Positions 45,080 to 55,306 of a stretch of DNA of 64,000 nucleotides are shown piece by piece. This stretch comes from Burkholderiaceae bacterium. Its GTDB lineage: Bacteria; Pseudomonadota; Gammaproteobacteria; Burkholderiales; Burkholderiaceae_D. The position numbers were made by a program, and so were the translations under genes. The DNA lies in the NCBI GenBank assembly GCA_019232795.1, contig JAFANH010000006.1, positions 62,001-126,000 of the forward strand, given 5' to 3'. A model generated the notes under the pieces. That model made no database searches. It was not told where the DNA came from and saw nothing but the letters and a program-made list of their open reading frames with translations. How positions within the stretch are numbered: the stretch's first letter is position 1; each line of letters begins with the position of its first letter.

Positions 45080-47077
45080 TCAAGCAGCCAACACGCGTTT
45101 GACTGCGGCTTCGACGTTCTCGGGCGTAAAGCCAAAGTGCTTGAACAGCACGCCGGCCGGAGCCGATTCACCGAAGGTGTCGATACCGACCACGGCGCCT
45201 TCCAGGCCCACGTACTTGTACCAGAAGGCGGTCACGCCGGCTTCCACCGCCACGCGCGGCAAGCCCTTCGGCAGCACGCTGGCCTTGTAGGCAGCGTCCT
45301 GGCGATCGAACACATCGGTCGACGGCATCGATACCACGCGCACGGCCACGCCCTGCGCTTCCAGGCTGGCGGCGGCCTTGACGACCAGTTCGACTTCCGA
45401 GCCGGTAGCGATCAGCACTGCCTTGGCGTTGGGTGCATCCTTGAGCACATAACCGCCGCGGCGGATGTCGGCCACCTGAGCGACGCTACGCTCCATGTAG
45501 GGCAGGTTTTGGCGCGAGAAGATCAGCGTGGTCGGGCCGTCGCGACGCTTGACGGCGGCTTCCCAGGCGATGGCCGATTCGACCGTGTCGCACGGACGCC
45601 AGTTGTCCAGGTTCGGGATCAGGCGCAGGCTGGACACGTGTTCGATCGACTGGTGTGTCGGGCCGTCTTCGCCGAGGCCGATGGAGTCGTGCGTGAACAC
45701 GAAAATCGAGCGCAGTTTCATCAGCGCGGCCATGCGCAAGGCATTGCGGCTGTAATCGGAGAAGGTCAGGAAGGTGGCGCCGAACGGGATGTAGCCGCCG
45801 TGCAGGGCGACACCGTTCATGATGGCGCTCATGCCGAATTCGCGCACGCCATAGTTGATGTGGTTGCCCGGTTGGCCGGCGCGCACGGCCACGCATTCCT
45901 TCCAGTTGGTCAGGTTGGAGCCGGTCAGGTCGGCCGAACCGCCCAGGAATTCCGGCAGAACCGGGGCCAGCGCCTGGATCGAGTTTTGGCTGGCCTTGCG
46001 CGTGGCGATGGTTTCTTTCTTGTCGAGACAGGCGGCGACGTAGGCGTCCACCGTGGCATTGAAATTGCCGGGCAGCTCGCCCTTCATGCGGCGCTGCAGT
46101 TCGGCGGCCAGTTCCGGGTGGGCCGCACGGTAGGCCGCGAAGCGCTGGTTCCAGTCATCTTCGGTCGCCTTGCCTGCGGCCTTGGCGTCCCAGTCCGCAT
46201 ACACGTCGGCCGGGATGACGAAGGGCGCGTCGGTCCAACCGAGCGCTTCGCGCGTGGCTGCCACTTCCTTTTCGCCGAGTGCGGCGCCATGCACCTTGTC
46301 GCCGCCGGCCAGATTCGGCGAACCCTTGCCGATCACGGTCTTGCAGCAGATCAGGGTCGGGCGCTTGGACTGTTTGGCTTGCTGGATGGCGGCGTCAACT
46401 GCATCGACGTTATGACCGTCGACGCTGCGGATGACGTTCCAGCCGTAGGCTTCAAAACGCTTGGGCGTATCGTCGCGGAACCAGCCGTCCACGTGGCCGT
46501 CGATGGAGATGCCATTGTCGTCGTACAGTACGATCAGCTTGGCCAGTTCCAGCGTGCCGGCCAGCGAGCAGGCTTCGTGCGAAATGCCTTCCATCAGGCA
46601 GCCGTCGCCGACAAAGGCATAGGTGTAATGGCCGACGATGTCGTGACCGGGGCGATTGAATTCCGCCGCCAGCAGACTTTCTGCCAGCGCCATGCCAACC
46701 GCATTGCTCACACCCTGGCCGAGCGGGCCGGTGGTGGTTTCCACGCCCGGCGTGACGTGCACTTCGGGGTGGCCTGCTGTCTTCGAGTGCAATTGGCGGA
46801 AATTCCTGATTTCGTCCATCGACAGGTCGTAACCGGTCAGGTGCAGCAGCGCATAGTGCAGCATCGAGCCATGGCCGTTCGACAACAGGAAACGGTCGCG
46901 ATCAATCCACTGCGGATTGGCGGGATTGTGACGATAGTGGCGCGTCCACAATGCCAGCGCAATTTCCGCCATGCCCATCGGCATGCCCGGGTGGCCGGAA
47001 TTGGCTTTTTGCACGGCATCCATCGCCAACGCGCGGATCGCATTGGCCATCTTGTTCGTCGAAATAGTTGCAGTCAT
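45080..47077 (-). CDS. tkt: Transketolase
   Basis: This thiamine-diphosphate enzyme of the pentose phosphate and Calvin pathways transfers two-carbon ketol units. The 665-aa form from ATG 47077 ([20 protein letters not shown]) matches E. coli TktA (663); a 30-codon upstream extension has no support. Landmarks are [16 protein letters not shown], the ThDP/Mg motif [14 protein letters not shown] through [22 protein letters not shown] with the catalytic Glu, and the substrate loop [17 protein letters not shown]. No clear Shine-Dalgarno is seen. It probably forms a transcript with gap downstream. Confidence 0.97.
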   Translation of the reverse strand: MTATISTNKMANAIRALAMDAVQKANSGHPGMPMGMAEIALALWTRHYRHNPANPQWIDRDRFLLSNGHGSMLHYALLHLTGYDLSMDEIRNFRQLHSKTAGHPEVHVTPGVETTTGPLGQGVSNAVGMALAESLLAAEFNRPGHDIVGHYTYAFVGDGCLMEGISHEACSLAGTLELAKLIVLYDDNGISIDGHVDGWFRDDTPKRFEAYGWNVIRSVDGHNVDAVDAAIQQAKQSKRPTLICCKTVIGKGSPNLAGGDKVHGAALGEKEVAATREALGWTDAPFVIPADVYADWDAKAAGKATEDDWNQRFAAYRAAHPELAAELQRRMKGELPGNFNATVDAYVAACLDKKETIATRKASQNSIQALAPVLPEFLGGSADLTGSNLTNWKECVAVRAGQPGNHINYGVREFGMSAIMNGVALHGGYIPFGATFLTFSDYSRNALRMAALMKLRSIFVFTHDSIGLGEDGPTHQSIEHVSSLRLIPNLDNWRPCDTVESAIAWEAAVKRRDGPTTLIFSRQNLPYMERSVAQVADIRRGGYVLKDAPNAKAVLIATGSEVELVVKAAASLEAQGVAVRVVSMPSTDVFDRQDAAYKASVLPKGLPRVAVEAGVTAFWYKYVGLEGAVVGIDTFGESAPAGVLFKHFGFTPENVEAAVKRVLAA

Positions 47078-47529
47078 GGTCGTGAAGATAGGAAGGAAAA
47101 TCGGGGAATCGGTCAAGGCCGAAAAGCCGCATATTTTACCAGAGTGAGGCGGTGCTTCCACGGGCACTTTTGCCCGACAAATTCAGTTTTGACAACACTT
47201 TTGCATTGTTTAGATTCTCACCCTGCATCAAAAGACACGGAGGCCGTCCTCTTGTCTACCTGGGAGAACACGCTGGAACAAGGAAGCGTCTCTCGTGAGA
47301 GGGCTCAATACGTCACTATGCCTGGTTGGCCAGTATGCACTCCGCAAGATAGTCAGAGGATCGCTCGCGCTTTTCCTTGCTCCATCCTGCTCCCCCAGGT
47401 AGCCAAGAGGACAGATACGCCAGCGCTTTGAACCAACTCATCCTGTGGGCGACTTAGCCCGGTGTGGCGGGATTTTGTCAAACACGGCAAAATTATTCTT
47501 TCGCTCTCGCATTCAATAAGAACAAATCC
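47078..47529. other. 452-bp divergent intergenic region between tkt and rsmE
   Basis: No gene, tRNA or known RNA is recognised. Its main content is the 167-bp imperfect inverted repeat at 47246-47412, listed separately. The remaining ~170 bp next to tkt (47078-47245) and ~115 bp before rsmE must carry both promoters. The stretch TTTGACAACACTTTTGC around 47190 is AT-rich and promoter-like toward rsmE. Confidence 0.4.
47246..47412. repeat. 167-bp imperfect inverted repeat upstream of rsmE
   Basis: The left arm begins GTCCTCTTGTCTACCTGGGA (47246-47265). The right arm ends as the complement of GTCCTCTTGGCTACCTGGGG (47393-47412). Similarity continues inward with mismatches (TGGAACAAGGAAGCG versus TGGAGCAAGGAAAAGCG), giving arms of roughly 45 bp. 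It could be a remnant mobile cassette or a structured RNA; it is unrelated in sequence to the REP-like copies. Confidence 0.55.
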
Positions 47530-48255
47530 ATGCCTCGCTTCCACTGCGCCCAAGCGCTCGCCATCGGCGCCACCATAGACTTGCCCGATCACGTCGCCCG
47601 CCATGTCCAGGTACTGCGCCTGGCTGTCGGTGACTACGTCACCCTGTTCAACGGTGAAGGGGGTGAGTACACGGCGACGCTGAGCACCATAGAAAAAAGA
47701 CGGGCCACGGCGGAAATCAAGACTTTTTCCGCACGCGAAGCCGAATTGCCCTATGCCGTGACCCTGGCGCAGGCATTGCCGGAAGCGTCGAAAATGGATG
47801 AAATCATTCAGAAAGCGGTGGAGCTGGGCGCCACCGCCATTCAGCCGCTGGCTGCGCAACGCTGTGTCGTACGCCTTTCAGCCGAGCGAGCAAGCAAGAA
47901 GATTTCCCATTGGCAAGGAATCATCGTTTCGGCAGCCGAGCAAAGCGGCCGCAACCGCTTGCCCAGCCTGGCCGATCCTGCCGAATTCAACAGTTGGGCT
48001 GCTCAGCGTGACTTGCACCGCCGCATTCTGCTGTCGCCGCGGGCCGAACAATCGCTCTCGGACTGGGCACGCCACCATCCGCCGCAAGCCATTACGCTTG
48101 CGATCGGTCCCGAGGGCGGTTTCACCGAAAAAGAGGAAACGCTGGCGCAGGAGCATGGCGCGCTCATACTCTCGATAGGTGTGCGTGTTCTCCGCACCGA
48201 AACTGCCGGCATGGCGGCACTGGCCGCGATCAATGCGATATGGGGTGAAATGTAA
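47530..48255 (+). CDS. rsmE: 16S rRNA m3U1498 methyltransferase RsmE
   Basis: The 241-aa SPOUT-class methyltransferase uses SAM to methylate U1498 of 16S rRNA. The ATG at 47530 gives MPRFHCAQALAIGATIDLPD, with the PUA-like N-terminal domain and the usual length (E. coli 243). The C-terminal trefoil-knot SAM site is evident as LAIGPEGGFTEKEE and LSIGVRVLRTETAGMAAL. An upstream extension of 22 codons is rejected for lack of family similarity. The MtfA-like gene follows in the same orientation. Confidence 0.94.
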   Translation: MPRFHCAQALAIGATIDLPDHVARHVQVLRLAVGDYVTLFNGEGGEYTATLSTIEKRRATAEIKTFSAREAELPYAVTLAQALPEASKMDEIIQKAVELGATAIQPLAAQRCVVRLSAERASKKISHWQGIIVSAAEQSGRNRLPSLADPAEFNSWAAQRDLHRRILLSPRAEQSLSDWARHHPPQAITLAIGPEGGFTEKEETLAQEHGALILSIGVRVLRTETAGMAALAAINAIWGEM

Positions 48256-48345
48256 ATTTCTTAACGTGCAGGCTTTCAATTTGGAAAAGTGACTCCCATT
48301 TTGGATGTGTCACTATTCAGTAAAACGTTGAAAGCACGAAGCCTC

Positions 48346-49245
48346 ATGCACAACTTGTCCAAGTTAAATTGGCTGCGCGGCCTGCGCACGCTGTTTCGCC
48401 GCAACAAACCGAATATTCCCGCCGAGCTTTGGCAATCCTGCGTCAATCGGCTGCCATTCCTGCGCAATCTGCCTGTCGCCGACCTGGCGCGCCTGAAAAA
48501 CCTGTCTGAACAATTACTTGCCACAAAGACCATTACAGGAGCGGCAGGCCTCGAAATCACCGACGAAATCGCCGTCATGATCGTGGCGCAGGCCGCGTTA
48601 CTGGTGCTGAATCTCACGCTCGACCTCTATGAAGACATGCCCGGCATCGTGGTCTACCCGTCGGCCTTCCTGGTCAAGCAAAAGCAGATGGACGGCGCCG
48701 GTGTGATGCATGAATGGGGCGAAGCCTTGGCCGGACAGGCCATCGATGCCGGCGGCGCGGTGGTGCTGTCGTGGGAAGACGTAATGGGCAGCACCGACTT
48801 CTGGTCACGCCGCAACGTCGTCATCCATGAATTTGCACACAAGATTGACATGCAGCGCGGCCGCGCGAACGGTTGCCCGCGTTTCCTGGCCGGTTACCAT
48901 GAAGGCTTGCAAGTGGAAACCTGGCAGCGGGTTTTTGCGGCGGCATACAACGACTTCCGCCGCCGCGTCCTGTCCCTTGAACGCCCTCTGCCAGACCACC
49001 CCGCACTGGCCGAGGAAACGCTGCGCCAGTTGCACGAAGCCGGTCGCCGCCCGCTGCCCATGGATACCTATGCGGCCAAAAACCCCGCGGAATTCTTTGC
49101 CGTGGCGTCGGAAGTGTTTTTCGTCGCTCCCTCCGGCTTGGCGATCGACTATCCAGACGTCTATCGCCTGCTGGCGCGCTACTACCGCCAGGAGCCGATC
49201 GCTGCGCCCACGGAAACACCGAATTCGATGCGAATGCATCTATAA
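48346..49245 (+). CDS. mtfA: MtfA-like zinc peptidase (DUF980 family)
   Basis: The ~299-aa protein has the gluzincin motif H161-E-F-A-H165 in RNVVIHEFAHKID, and later YAAKNPAEFFAVASEVFF supplies the third zinc ligand Glu. In E. coli MtfA is an aminopeptidase that binds the repressor Mlc and so affects glucose PTS genes; whether that role holds here is unknown. The start is taken at ATG 48346; a GTG 57 bp upstream is in frame and neither has a strong ribosome site. It ends 37 bp before ribF. Confidence 0.88.
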   Translation: MHNLSKLNWLRGLRTLFRRNKPNIPAELWQSCVNRLPFLRNLPVADLARLKNLSEQLLATKTITGAAGLEITDEIAVMIVAQAALLVLNLTLDLYEDMPGIVVYPSAFLVKQKQMDGAGVMHEWGEALAGQAIDAGGAVVLSWEDVMGSTDFWSRRNVVIHEFAHKIDMQRGRANGCPRFLAGYHEGLQVETWQRVFAAAYNDFRRRVLSLERPLPDHPALAEETLRQLHEAGRRPLPMDTYAAKNPAEFFAVASEVFFVAPSGLAIDYPDVYRLLARYYRQEPIAAPTETPNSMRMHL

Positions 49246-49282
49246 TGCAAAGTTTTCCGGTTGTTTTGTCAACTTTTGCCGA

Positions 49283-50260
49283 ATGAAGGTTTTTCGCGGA
49301 CTTCCCAATGCCGAATCGCGCGCGCCATGCGCGCTGACTATCGGCAATTTCGACGGCGTGCATCGCGGCCACAAGGCGCTGCTGGGACGCGTGCGCGAGG
49401 CCGCCACACGGCTGGAATTGGATGCGGCCGTGATGACCTTCGAACCGCATCCGCGCGAATTCTTCGCGCAGGTGGCAGGCGACCTGTCGAAAGCGCCGAC
49501 CCGCATCGCCAACTTGCGCGACAAGCTGCAATCGCTGTCCGATTACGGCGTCGACCGCGTCATCGTCGAGCACTTCAACGCCCATTTCAGCTCGCAGTCG
49601 CCGCAAGAATTCGTCGAACGCGTGCTGGTGCAGGGCTTGCACGTCAAATGGCTGATGGTCGGCGAAGACTTCCGCTACGGCGCCAAGCGCGCCGGCGACA
49701 TCAACACACTGATCGCCGCCGGCAAGCAATACGGTTTCCAGGTTGAAGCGCTGCCGACCGTGACCAATGAAGGCGTGCGCATTTCCTCGTCGGCGGTGCG
49801 CGAAGCCTTGCGCTTGGGCGACTTCGTGCACGCGCGGCAATTGCTGGGCCATCCTTATACGATCTCCGGCCACGTCGTGCACGGCCAGAAACTCGGCCGC
49901 ACGCTCGGCTTCCCGACCTTGAACCTGCGCGTGGCGCACCGCCGCCCGGCTCTGTCCGGCATCTTCGTGGTGCGCGTGCATGGCATAGAATCGCACCCCC
50001 TCTCCGCCGTCGCCAGTTTGGGTGTGCGGCCGACGGTGGAAGATCAGGGTCGCGTACTCTTGGAAACACACTTGCTCGACTACGATCGCCAATGCTATGG
50101 CAAGCTGATCAAGGTAGAGTTCCTGAAGAAGCTGCGCGACGAAGAAAAGTTTTCCGGCCTGGCCGAGCTGACCGACGCCATCGCCGGCGACACGGCGCAG
50201 GCGCGCCGCTATTTCGAAGAGAGCGACAGCTCGGCGGTTTCCGCCACCGACCGAATTTGA
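49283..50260 (+). CDS. ribF: Bifunctional riboflavin kinase / FAD synthetase
   Basis: RibF makes FMN from riboflavin and FAD from FMN. The 325-aa product starts at ATG 49283 (MKVFRGLPNAESRAPCALTI). The N-terminal nucleotidyltransferase domain has TIGNFDGVHRGHKALL, a GNFDGxHxGH site. The C-terminal kinase domain shows GHVVHGQKLGRTLGFPTLNL and a late ETHLLDYDRQCYGK stretch with the catalytic Glu. The reading frame extends back over mtfA, but that part is not coding for RibF. It is the first gene of the conserved ribF-ileS-lspA-coaBC order. Confidence 0.95.
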   Translation: MKVFRGLPNAESRAPCALTIGNFDGVHRGHKALLGRVREAATRLELDAAVMTFEPHPREFFAQVAGDLSKAPTRIANLRDKLQSLSDYGVDRVIVEHFNAHFSSQSPQEFVERVLVQGLHVKWLMVGEDFRYGAKRAGDINTLIAAGKQYGFQVEALPTVTNEGVRISSSAVREALRLGDFVHARQLLGHPYTISGHVVHGQKLGRTLGFPTLNLRVAHRRPALSGIFVVRVHGIESHPLSAVASLGVRPTVEDQGRVLLETHLLDYDRQCYGKLIKVEFLKKLRDEEKFSGLAELTDAIAGDTAQARRYFEESDSSAVSATDRI

Positions 50261-50318
50261 CGACCGGATGCAACACTCCATCCGTTCGATCAACCGTATT
50301 CACAAATAAAGAGCAACC

Positions 50319-53288
50319 ATGTCCGACAAGTCCGATAAGCCAGCAGATAAGCCTGCAAAGCAAGCCAGCAAACACCAGGTCAACATGACGGAAACGCCGT
50401 TCCCGATGCGCGGCGACCTCGCCAAACGCGAACCGCAATGGATCAAGGATTGGCAGCAGAAAAAGCTGTACCAGCGCATCCGCGCAGCCTCGAAAGGACG
50501 CAAGAAATACGTCCTGCACGATGGCCCGCCTTACGCCAACGGCGACATCCATATCGGCCATGCGGTCAATAAGATCCTCAAGGACATCGTGGTCAAGACG
50601 CGCCAATTGGACGGTTACGACGCGCACTATGTACCGGGTTGGGATTGCCATGGCATGCCGATCGAAATCCAGATGGAAAAGCTGTACGGCAAGAACCTGC
50701 CGACCGCGGAAGTCTTGAGCAAATCGCGCGCCTATGCCGGCGAACAGATCGAACGGCAGATGAAAGACTTCATCCGCCTCGGCGTGCTCGGCGAATGGGA
50801 CAATCCGTACAAGACCATGGCCTTCGGCAACGAAGCCGACGAAATCCGCGCGCTCGGCAAGCTGCTGGAAAAGGGCTACGTGTATCGCGGCCTGAAGCCG
50901 GTCAACTGGTGCTTCAACTGCGAATCGGCATTGGCCGAAGCCGAAGTCGAATACCAGGATAAGCGCGACCCGGCCATCGACGTCGGCTTCCCGTTTGCCG
51001 AACCGGACAAGCTGGCACACGCCTTCGGCCTGCCGCACCTGCCGGTCGAAAAAGGCTATTGCGTCATCTGGACCACTACGCCCTGGACCATTCCCGCCAA
51101 CCAGGCGCTCAACGTCCACCCCGAGTTCGACTATGCGCTGGTGCGCACGGAACTCAATGGTGAACCGCTGCTGCTGTTGCTGGCGGCCGACCTGGTCGAA
51201 TCTTGCCTGCAGCGCTACGGCTTGAACGGCCAAACCGTCGCCACCTGCAAGGGCGCCGCGCTGGCCATGATCAATTTCAAGCATCCGCTGACCTCCGCCG
51301 ATCCCGGCTACGACCGCTATTCGCCTATCCACCTGGGCGAATACGTCACGCTCGATACGGGTACCGGCATCGTCCACTCGTCGCCGGCTTACGGCATCGA
51401 CGACTTCCTTTCCTGCAAGGCGCACGGCATGCGTGACGAAGAAGTGCTCAAGCCAGTCATGGGCGACGGCAAGTACGCGTCCTGGCTGCCGCTGTTCGCT
51501 GGCATGACGATCTGGGAAGCATCCAAGCCCATCTGCGCCAAGCTCGACGAAGTCGGCTCGCTGTTCAAGCTGGTGATGTTCGACCACAGCTATATGCACT
51601 GCTGGCGCCACAAGACGCCCATCATCTACCGCGCCACATCGCAATGGTTCGCCGGCATGGACGTGGTACCGAAAGACAATGTCTCGACACTGCGCCAGAC
51701 TGCCTTGCGCGCCATCGAGGAAACCGCCTTCTTCCCGAGTTGGGGCAAGGCGCGCCTGCACGGCATGATCGCCAACCGTCCGGATTGGACGCTGTCGCGC
51801 CAGCGCCAATGGGGCGTGCCGATGGCCTTCTTCCTGCACAAGGAAACCGGTGAACTGCACCCGCGCACACCGGAATTGCTGGAAGCGGTCGCCAAGCGTG
51901 TCGAACAGCACGGAATCGAAGCCTGGCATGCGCTCGACACCAAGGAATTTCTCAGCGCGTTCGGCGACGAAGCCGAACTCTACGTCAAGAACAAGGACAC
52001 GCTCGACGTCTGGTTCGATTCCGGCACCACGCACCAGACCGTGTTGCGCGGCTCGCATAGCGAACAGTCGCATTTCCAGGCCGACCTCTACCTCGAAGGT
52101 TCGGACCAGCACCGCGGCTGGTTCCACTCCTCGCTGCTGACTTCGTCCATGTTGAACGGCTGCGCGCCCTACAAGGCCTTGCTCACGCACGGCTTCGTGG
52201 TCGACGGCGACGGCAAAAAGATGTCGAAGTCGATCGGCAACACGGTGGCGCCGCAAGAGATTGTCGATACACTGGGCGCCGATATCCTGCGCTTGTGGGT
52301 GGCGTCGACCGACTATTCGGGCGAGCTGTCGATCTCCGATGAAATTCTCAAGCGCGTGACGGAAAGCTATCGCCGCATCCGCAACACGCTGCGCTTTCTG
52401 CTGGCGAATACGTCCGACTTCGATCCCAAGGCCGACGCGATTGCGCTGACCGAGTTGTCGGAAATCGACCGCTACGCGATCGCGCGCATGCATCAGTTAC
52501 AAACCGAGATCCTCGATCACTACAAGGTGTTCGAGTTCCACCCGGTGGTAGCCAAGCTGCAGATGTATTGTTCGGAGGATCTGGGTGGCTTCTATCTCGA
52601 TATTCTCAAGGACCGCCTGTACACCTGCGGCACCAAGTCGAGCGCACGCCGCTCGGCACAGACAGCCATCTGGCATATCACGCAGGCACTGCTGCGCGTG
52701 ATGGCGCCTATCCTGTCGTTCACTGCCGAGGAGGCGTGGTCCTTCTTTGCCAGCAAGGAAGAATACGCGGCTGGCGGCGAAACGATCTTTACGCAGACTT
52801 ATTATGCGCTGCCGGCCGTGGAACAAGCCGAGGCGCTGCTCGATAAGTGGAGCTTGGTGCGTGCGGTGCGCGCGGACGTGCTCAAGCAGCTCGAAGAAGT
52901 GCGTGTAGCCGGCAGTATCGGTTCTTCGCTGCAGGCCGAGGTCGACATCTATGCCGGCGGACGTTTGCACGACGTGCTGAACAGCCTGGGCGACGATTTG
53001 AAGTTTGCGCTGATCGTCTCGCGCTGCACGCTGCACGATTTGGCCGATGCACATGTCAAGCAGCGTTTCGATACGGCTCAGCTTGCGGTCAAGCTCGACG
53101 CTTTCAAACTCGACGGTCAGGAATTGCCAGGCGGCTTCGGCCTCGCGGTGACGCCGTCTGCACACGAAAAATGCGAGCGCTGCTGGCACTATCGCGCCGA
53201 CGTCGGCCACGATGCTGCGCACCCGGGCATTTGCGGACGTTGCGTCAGCAACCAGTTTGGCGAAGGTGAGGCACGGCAGTTTGCGTAA
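50319..53288 (+). CDS. ileS: Isoleucyl-tRNA synthetase
   Basis: The 989-aa class I synthetase has H78-I-G-H81 ([14 protein letters not shown]) and K634-MSKS638 ([12 protein letters not shown]). The large CP1 editing insert contains [20 protein letters not shown]. The C-terminal zinc finger [12 protein letters not shown]...[10 protein letters not shown] marks the bacterial, mupirocin-sensitive-type lineage. A Lys/Asp/Ala-rich N-terminal extension of about 20 residues precedes the core. It lies between ribF (58 bp) and lspA, with REP-like copy D in the gap that follows. Confidence 0.98.
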   Translation: MSDKSDKPADKPAKQASKHQVNMTETPFPMRGDLAKREPQWIKDWQQKKLYQRIRAASKGRKKYVLHDGPPYANGDIHIGHAVNKILKDIVVKTRQLDGYDAHYVPGWDCHGMPIEIQMEKLYGKNLPTAEVLSKSRAYAGEQIERQMKDFIRLGVLGEWDNPYKTMAFGNEADEIRALGKLLEKGYVYRGLKPVNWCFNCESALAEAEVEYQDKRDPAIDVGFPFAEPDKLAHAFGLPHLPVEKGYCVIWTTTPWTIPANQALNVHPEFDYALVRTELNGEPLLLLLAADLVESCLQRYGLNGQTVATCKGAALAMINFKHPLTSADPGYDRYSPIHLGEYVTLDTGTGIVHSSPAYGIDDFLSCKAHGMRDEEVLKPVMGDGKYASWLPLFAGMTIWEASKPICAKLDEVGSLFKLVMFDHSYMHCWRHKTPIIYRATSQWFAGMDVVPKDNVSTLRQTALRAIEETAFFPSWGKARLHGMIANRPDWTLSRQRQWGVPMAFFLHKETGELHPRTPELLEAVAKRVEQHGIEAWHALDTKEFLSAFGDEAELYVKNKDTLDVWFDSGTTHQTVLRGSHSEQSHFQADLYLEGSDQHRGWFHSSLLTSSMLNGCAPYKALLTHGFVVDGDGKKMSKSIGNTVAPQEIVDTLGADILRLWVASTDYSGELSISDEILKRVTESYRRIRNTLRFLLANTSDFDPKADAIALTELSEIDRYAIARMHQLQTEILDHYKVFEFHPVVAKLQMYCSEDLGGFYLDILKDRLYTCGTKSSARRSAQTAIWHITQALLRVMAPILSFTAEEAWSFFASKEEYAAGGETIFTQTYYALPAVEQAEALLDKWSLVRAVRADVLKQLEEVRVAGSIGSSLQAEVDIYAGGRLHDVLNSLGDDLKFALIVSRCTLHDLADAHVKQRFDTAQLAVKLDAFKLDGQELPGGFGLAVTPSAHEKCERCWHYRADVGHDAAHPGICGRCVSNQFGEGEARQFA

Positions 53289-53300
53289 TCAGCACCATCC

Positions 53301-53405
53301 CGTCGTTCCCGCGCAGGCGGGAACCCAGGTAGAAGTTATGAATCGTAGTAATTAACAGCAACCTGGATTCCCGCGGGGCGGCCACCCGCCTACGCGGGAA
53401 TGACG
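53301..53405. repeat. REP-like double palindrome, copy D, with 15-nt insertion
   Basis: The left hairpin GTTCCCGC-GCAG-GCGGGAAC is identical to copy B. The right hairpin is interrupted: between ATTCCCGC and CTACGCGGGAAT there are 15 extra bases (GGGGCGGCCACCCGC), themselves able to fold. Inner CCAGGTAG/ACCTGG and outer CGTC/GACG ends are retained. It lies between ileS and lspA, inside the operon. Confidence 0.8.
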
Positions 53406-53487
53406 GAGATAAATCTTGCGCTGTTCACGCCAAATGATTACTTAGGGCGCTACTCCTTCTGAAAATCTAACGACAAAACATTTCCGA

Positions 53488-54006
53488 ATGCAAGCAAAAA
53501 ATCCCCCCAAGAGCCGCCCCATGAACCAAGCCGGCAGCCCCAGCCTGACACCCTGGCTAGGCATCGCCACCATCGTCATCCTGCTCGACCAGTTATCGAA
53601 GGTCACCATTAGCAAACTGTTTGCCGAGGGCGAAAGCTATCGCCTCACGTCGTTCTTTGACCTCACCCTGTGGTACAACCCCGGCGCAGCCTTCAGCCTG
53701 CTGGCCACGCAACCGGGCTGGCAGCGTTACCTGTTCACCGGACTGGGTTTGGCTGCTGCCGCTTTCATCGTCTACCTGTTACGCCGCCATGCCGGCCAGC
53801 GCCTGTTCTGCAGCGCGCTTTCGCTGATCCTCGGTGGTGCGCTCGGCAACGTGATCGACCGTCTGCTCTATGGCAAAGTGACCGATTTTCTGCTGTTCCA
53901 TTGGGGGAATTGGAGTTTTCCGGCCTTCAATCTGGCCGACAGCGCCATTACGCTGGGCGCGGCGCTGTTCGTGCTGGACGAACTGCTGCGCGTCAATAAA
54001 AAATAG
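53488..54006 (+). CDS. lspA: Lipoprotein signal peptidase (SPase II)
   Basis: This integral inner-membrane aspartic peptidase removes signal peptides from prolipoproteins. It has up to 172 aa and four transmembrane helices. The catalytic aspartates are in [15 protein letters not shown] and [12 protein letters not shown]. The family stretch [11 protein letters not shown] is intact. The frame starts at ATG 53488, but the ATG at 53521 ([14 protein letters not shown], 161 aa) fits the family length at least as well; neither has a good ribosome site. The substrates include the lipoproteins encoded at 19993-21150 and 55771-56934. Confidence 0.94.
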   Translation: MQAKNPPKSRPMNQAGSPSLTPWLGIATIVILLDQLSKVTISKLFAEGESYRLTSFFDLTLWYNPGAAFSLLATQPGWQRYLFTGLGLAAAAFIVYLLRRHAGQRLFCSALSLILGGALGNVIDRLLYGKVTDFLLFHWGNWSFPAFNLADSAITLGAALFVLDELLRVNKK

Positions 54007-54053
54007 CCGAACTGCTACACTGCAGCTATCCGTATAGAGAGATCGGAGTCGCG

Positions 54054-55247
54054 ATGGAACTTGCCGGCAAAAGTATCGTCCTGGGACTGACCGGAGGCAT
54101 TGCCTGTTACAAGGCTGCCGAGTTGGCGCGCGGGTTGGTCAAGCAAGGCGCCTCGGTACAGGTTGTCATGACCCAGGCCGCCATGCATTTCATCACACCC
54201 GTGACCATGCAGGCGCTGACCGGCAAGCCCGTGCATTTCGACCAGTGGGATGCGCGCATCCCCAACAACATGCCGCACATCGACTTGACGCGCGACGCCG
54301 ACGCCATTGTGGTCGCGCCCTGCTCGGCCGACTTTATTTCCAAACTCGTACATGGCGGCTGTGACGATCTGTTGTCCACCCTGTGCCTGGCCCGTCCATC
54401 CACGCTGCCGCTGCTGGTGGCGCCGGCCATGAACGTCGAGATGTGGGAGAATCCCGCCACTGTGCGCAACGTGCGGCAGCTGGAGCAGGACGGCATCGCT
54501 GTTCTCGGTCCCGACGTTGGCGACCAGGCTTGCGGCGAAACCGGCATGGGGCGCATGCTGGAACCGGAAGATCTCGTCGAGGAAATTTGCGCGGCCTTCC
54601 AACCCAAGCTGTTGCGCGGCAAGCGTGTGCTGGTGACGGCCGGGCCGACTTTCGAACCCATCGATCCAGTACGCGGCATCACCAACCTCTCGTCCGGCAA
54701 GATGGGCTATGCAATTGCACGCGCCGCGCGCGCAGCCGGCGCCGAAGTCATGCTGGTGTCAGGCCCGACGGCGCTGACCACGCCGGCCGGCGTGCAACGC
54801 ATCAATGTCCAGACTGCCGAACAGATGTATGACGTCGTCATGTCGCATATCGATACTCAGGACGTCTTCGTTGCGGTGGCGGCCGTGGCCGATTGGCGTG
54901 TGGCCAATCTGAGCGAACAAAAGATCAAGAAGACTGCCGACGACGCTTTCCCCAAACTGGAATTTGCACTGAACCCCGACATCCTGGCTGAGGTCGCCGC
55001 CCTGCCGAACAAGCCTTATTGCGTCGGCTTTGCCGCCGAATCGGAAAACCTGTTGCAAAACGGTGCTGCCAAGCGTCAGAAGAAGGGTGTGCCGCTCCTG
55101 GTCGGCAATATCGGCCACCATACCTTCGGCAAGGACCAGAATGAACTGGTGCTGTTCGACGAAAAAGGCCATACGCAACTGCCGCTGGCCGACAAGCAGC
55201 AACTGGCGCACCAACTGGTCGCGGAAATCGCCAAGCGTCTCGCTTAG
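54054..55247 (+). CDS. coaBC: Bifunctional phosphopantothenoylcysteine decarboxylase/synthetase
   Basis: It carries out two coenzyme A steps: CTP-dependent joining of phosphopantothenate with cysteine (CoaB, C-terminal) and FMN-dependent decarboxylation (CoaC, N-terminal). Of the 397 aa, the CoaC part shows LGLTGGIACYKAAEL, the catalytic His in NNMPHIDLTRDADA, PAMNVEMWENPA and the Cys lid ACGETGMGRMLEP. The CoaB part shows VTAGPTFEPIDPVRGITNLS and AAVADWRV with IKKT. It lies 47 bp downstream of lspA; an intrinsic terminator follows before dut. Confidence 0.96.
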   Translation: MELAGKSIVLGLTGGIACYKAAELARGLVKQGASVQVVMTQAAMHFITPVTMQALTGKPVHFDQWDARIPNNMPHIDLTRDADAIVVAPCSADFISKLVHGGCDDLLSTLCLARPSTLPLLVAPAMNVEMWENPATVRNVRQLEQDGIAVLGPDVGDQACGETGMGRMLEPEDLVEEICAAFQPKLLRGKRVLVTAGPTFEPIDPVRGITNLSSGKMGYAIARAARAAGAEVMLVSGPTALTTPAGVQRINVQTAEQMYDVVMSHIDTQDVFVAVAAVADWRVANLSEQKIKKTADDAFPKLEFALNPDILAEVAALPNKPYCVGFAAESENLLQNGAAKRQKKGVPLLVGNIGHHTFGKDQNELVLFDEKGHTQLPLADKQQLAHQLVAEIAKRLA

Positions 55248-55270
55248 CAAGCTGATTCCTTTTTTTTCAC

Positions 55271-55293
55271 AATGCCGGTTCGCCGGCATTTTT
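55271..55293 (+). terminator. Intrinsic terminator between coaBC and dut
   Basis: AATGCCGG-TTCG-CCGGCATT is a perfect 8-bp stem with a stable UUCG tetraloop, followed by TTT (a TTTTT run overlaps the stem end). It sits 23 bp after the coaBC stop and 14 bp before the dut start. It may attenuate rather than fully stop transcription into dut. Confidence 0.75.
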
Positions 55294-55306
55294 CTTACCC
55301 GGCAAC

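Noticed and set aside
45137-47431. 764-codon plus-strand open frame opposite tkt
   Set aside because: Shadow of the GC-rich transketolase codons; the minus-strand product is unambiguous transketolase.
48827-49282. N-terminal extension of the ribF reading frame
   Set aside because: It overlaps the MtfA-like gene in another frame; RibF similarity begins at the ATG at 49283.
50109-52493. 794-codon minus-strand open frame opposite ileS
   Set aside because: Antisense shadow of a clear isoleucyl-tRNA synthetase with HIGH and KMSKS.
9427-53405. Repeated palindromes considered as CRISPR repeats
   Set aside because: Copies are tens of kilobases apart and at 3' ends of genes, with no regular spacers and no cas genes; REP-like elements explain them.
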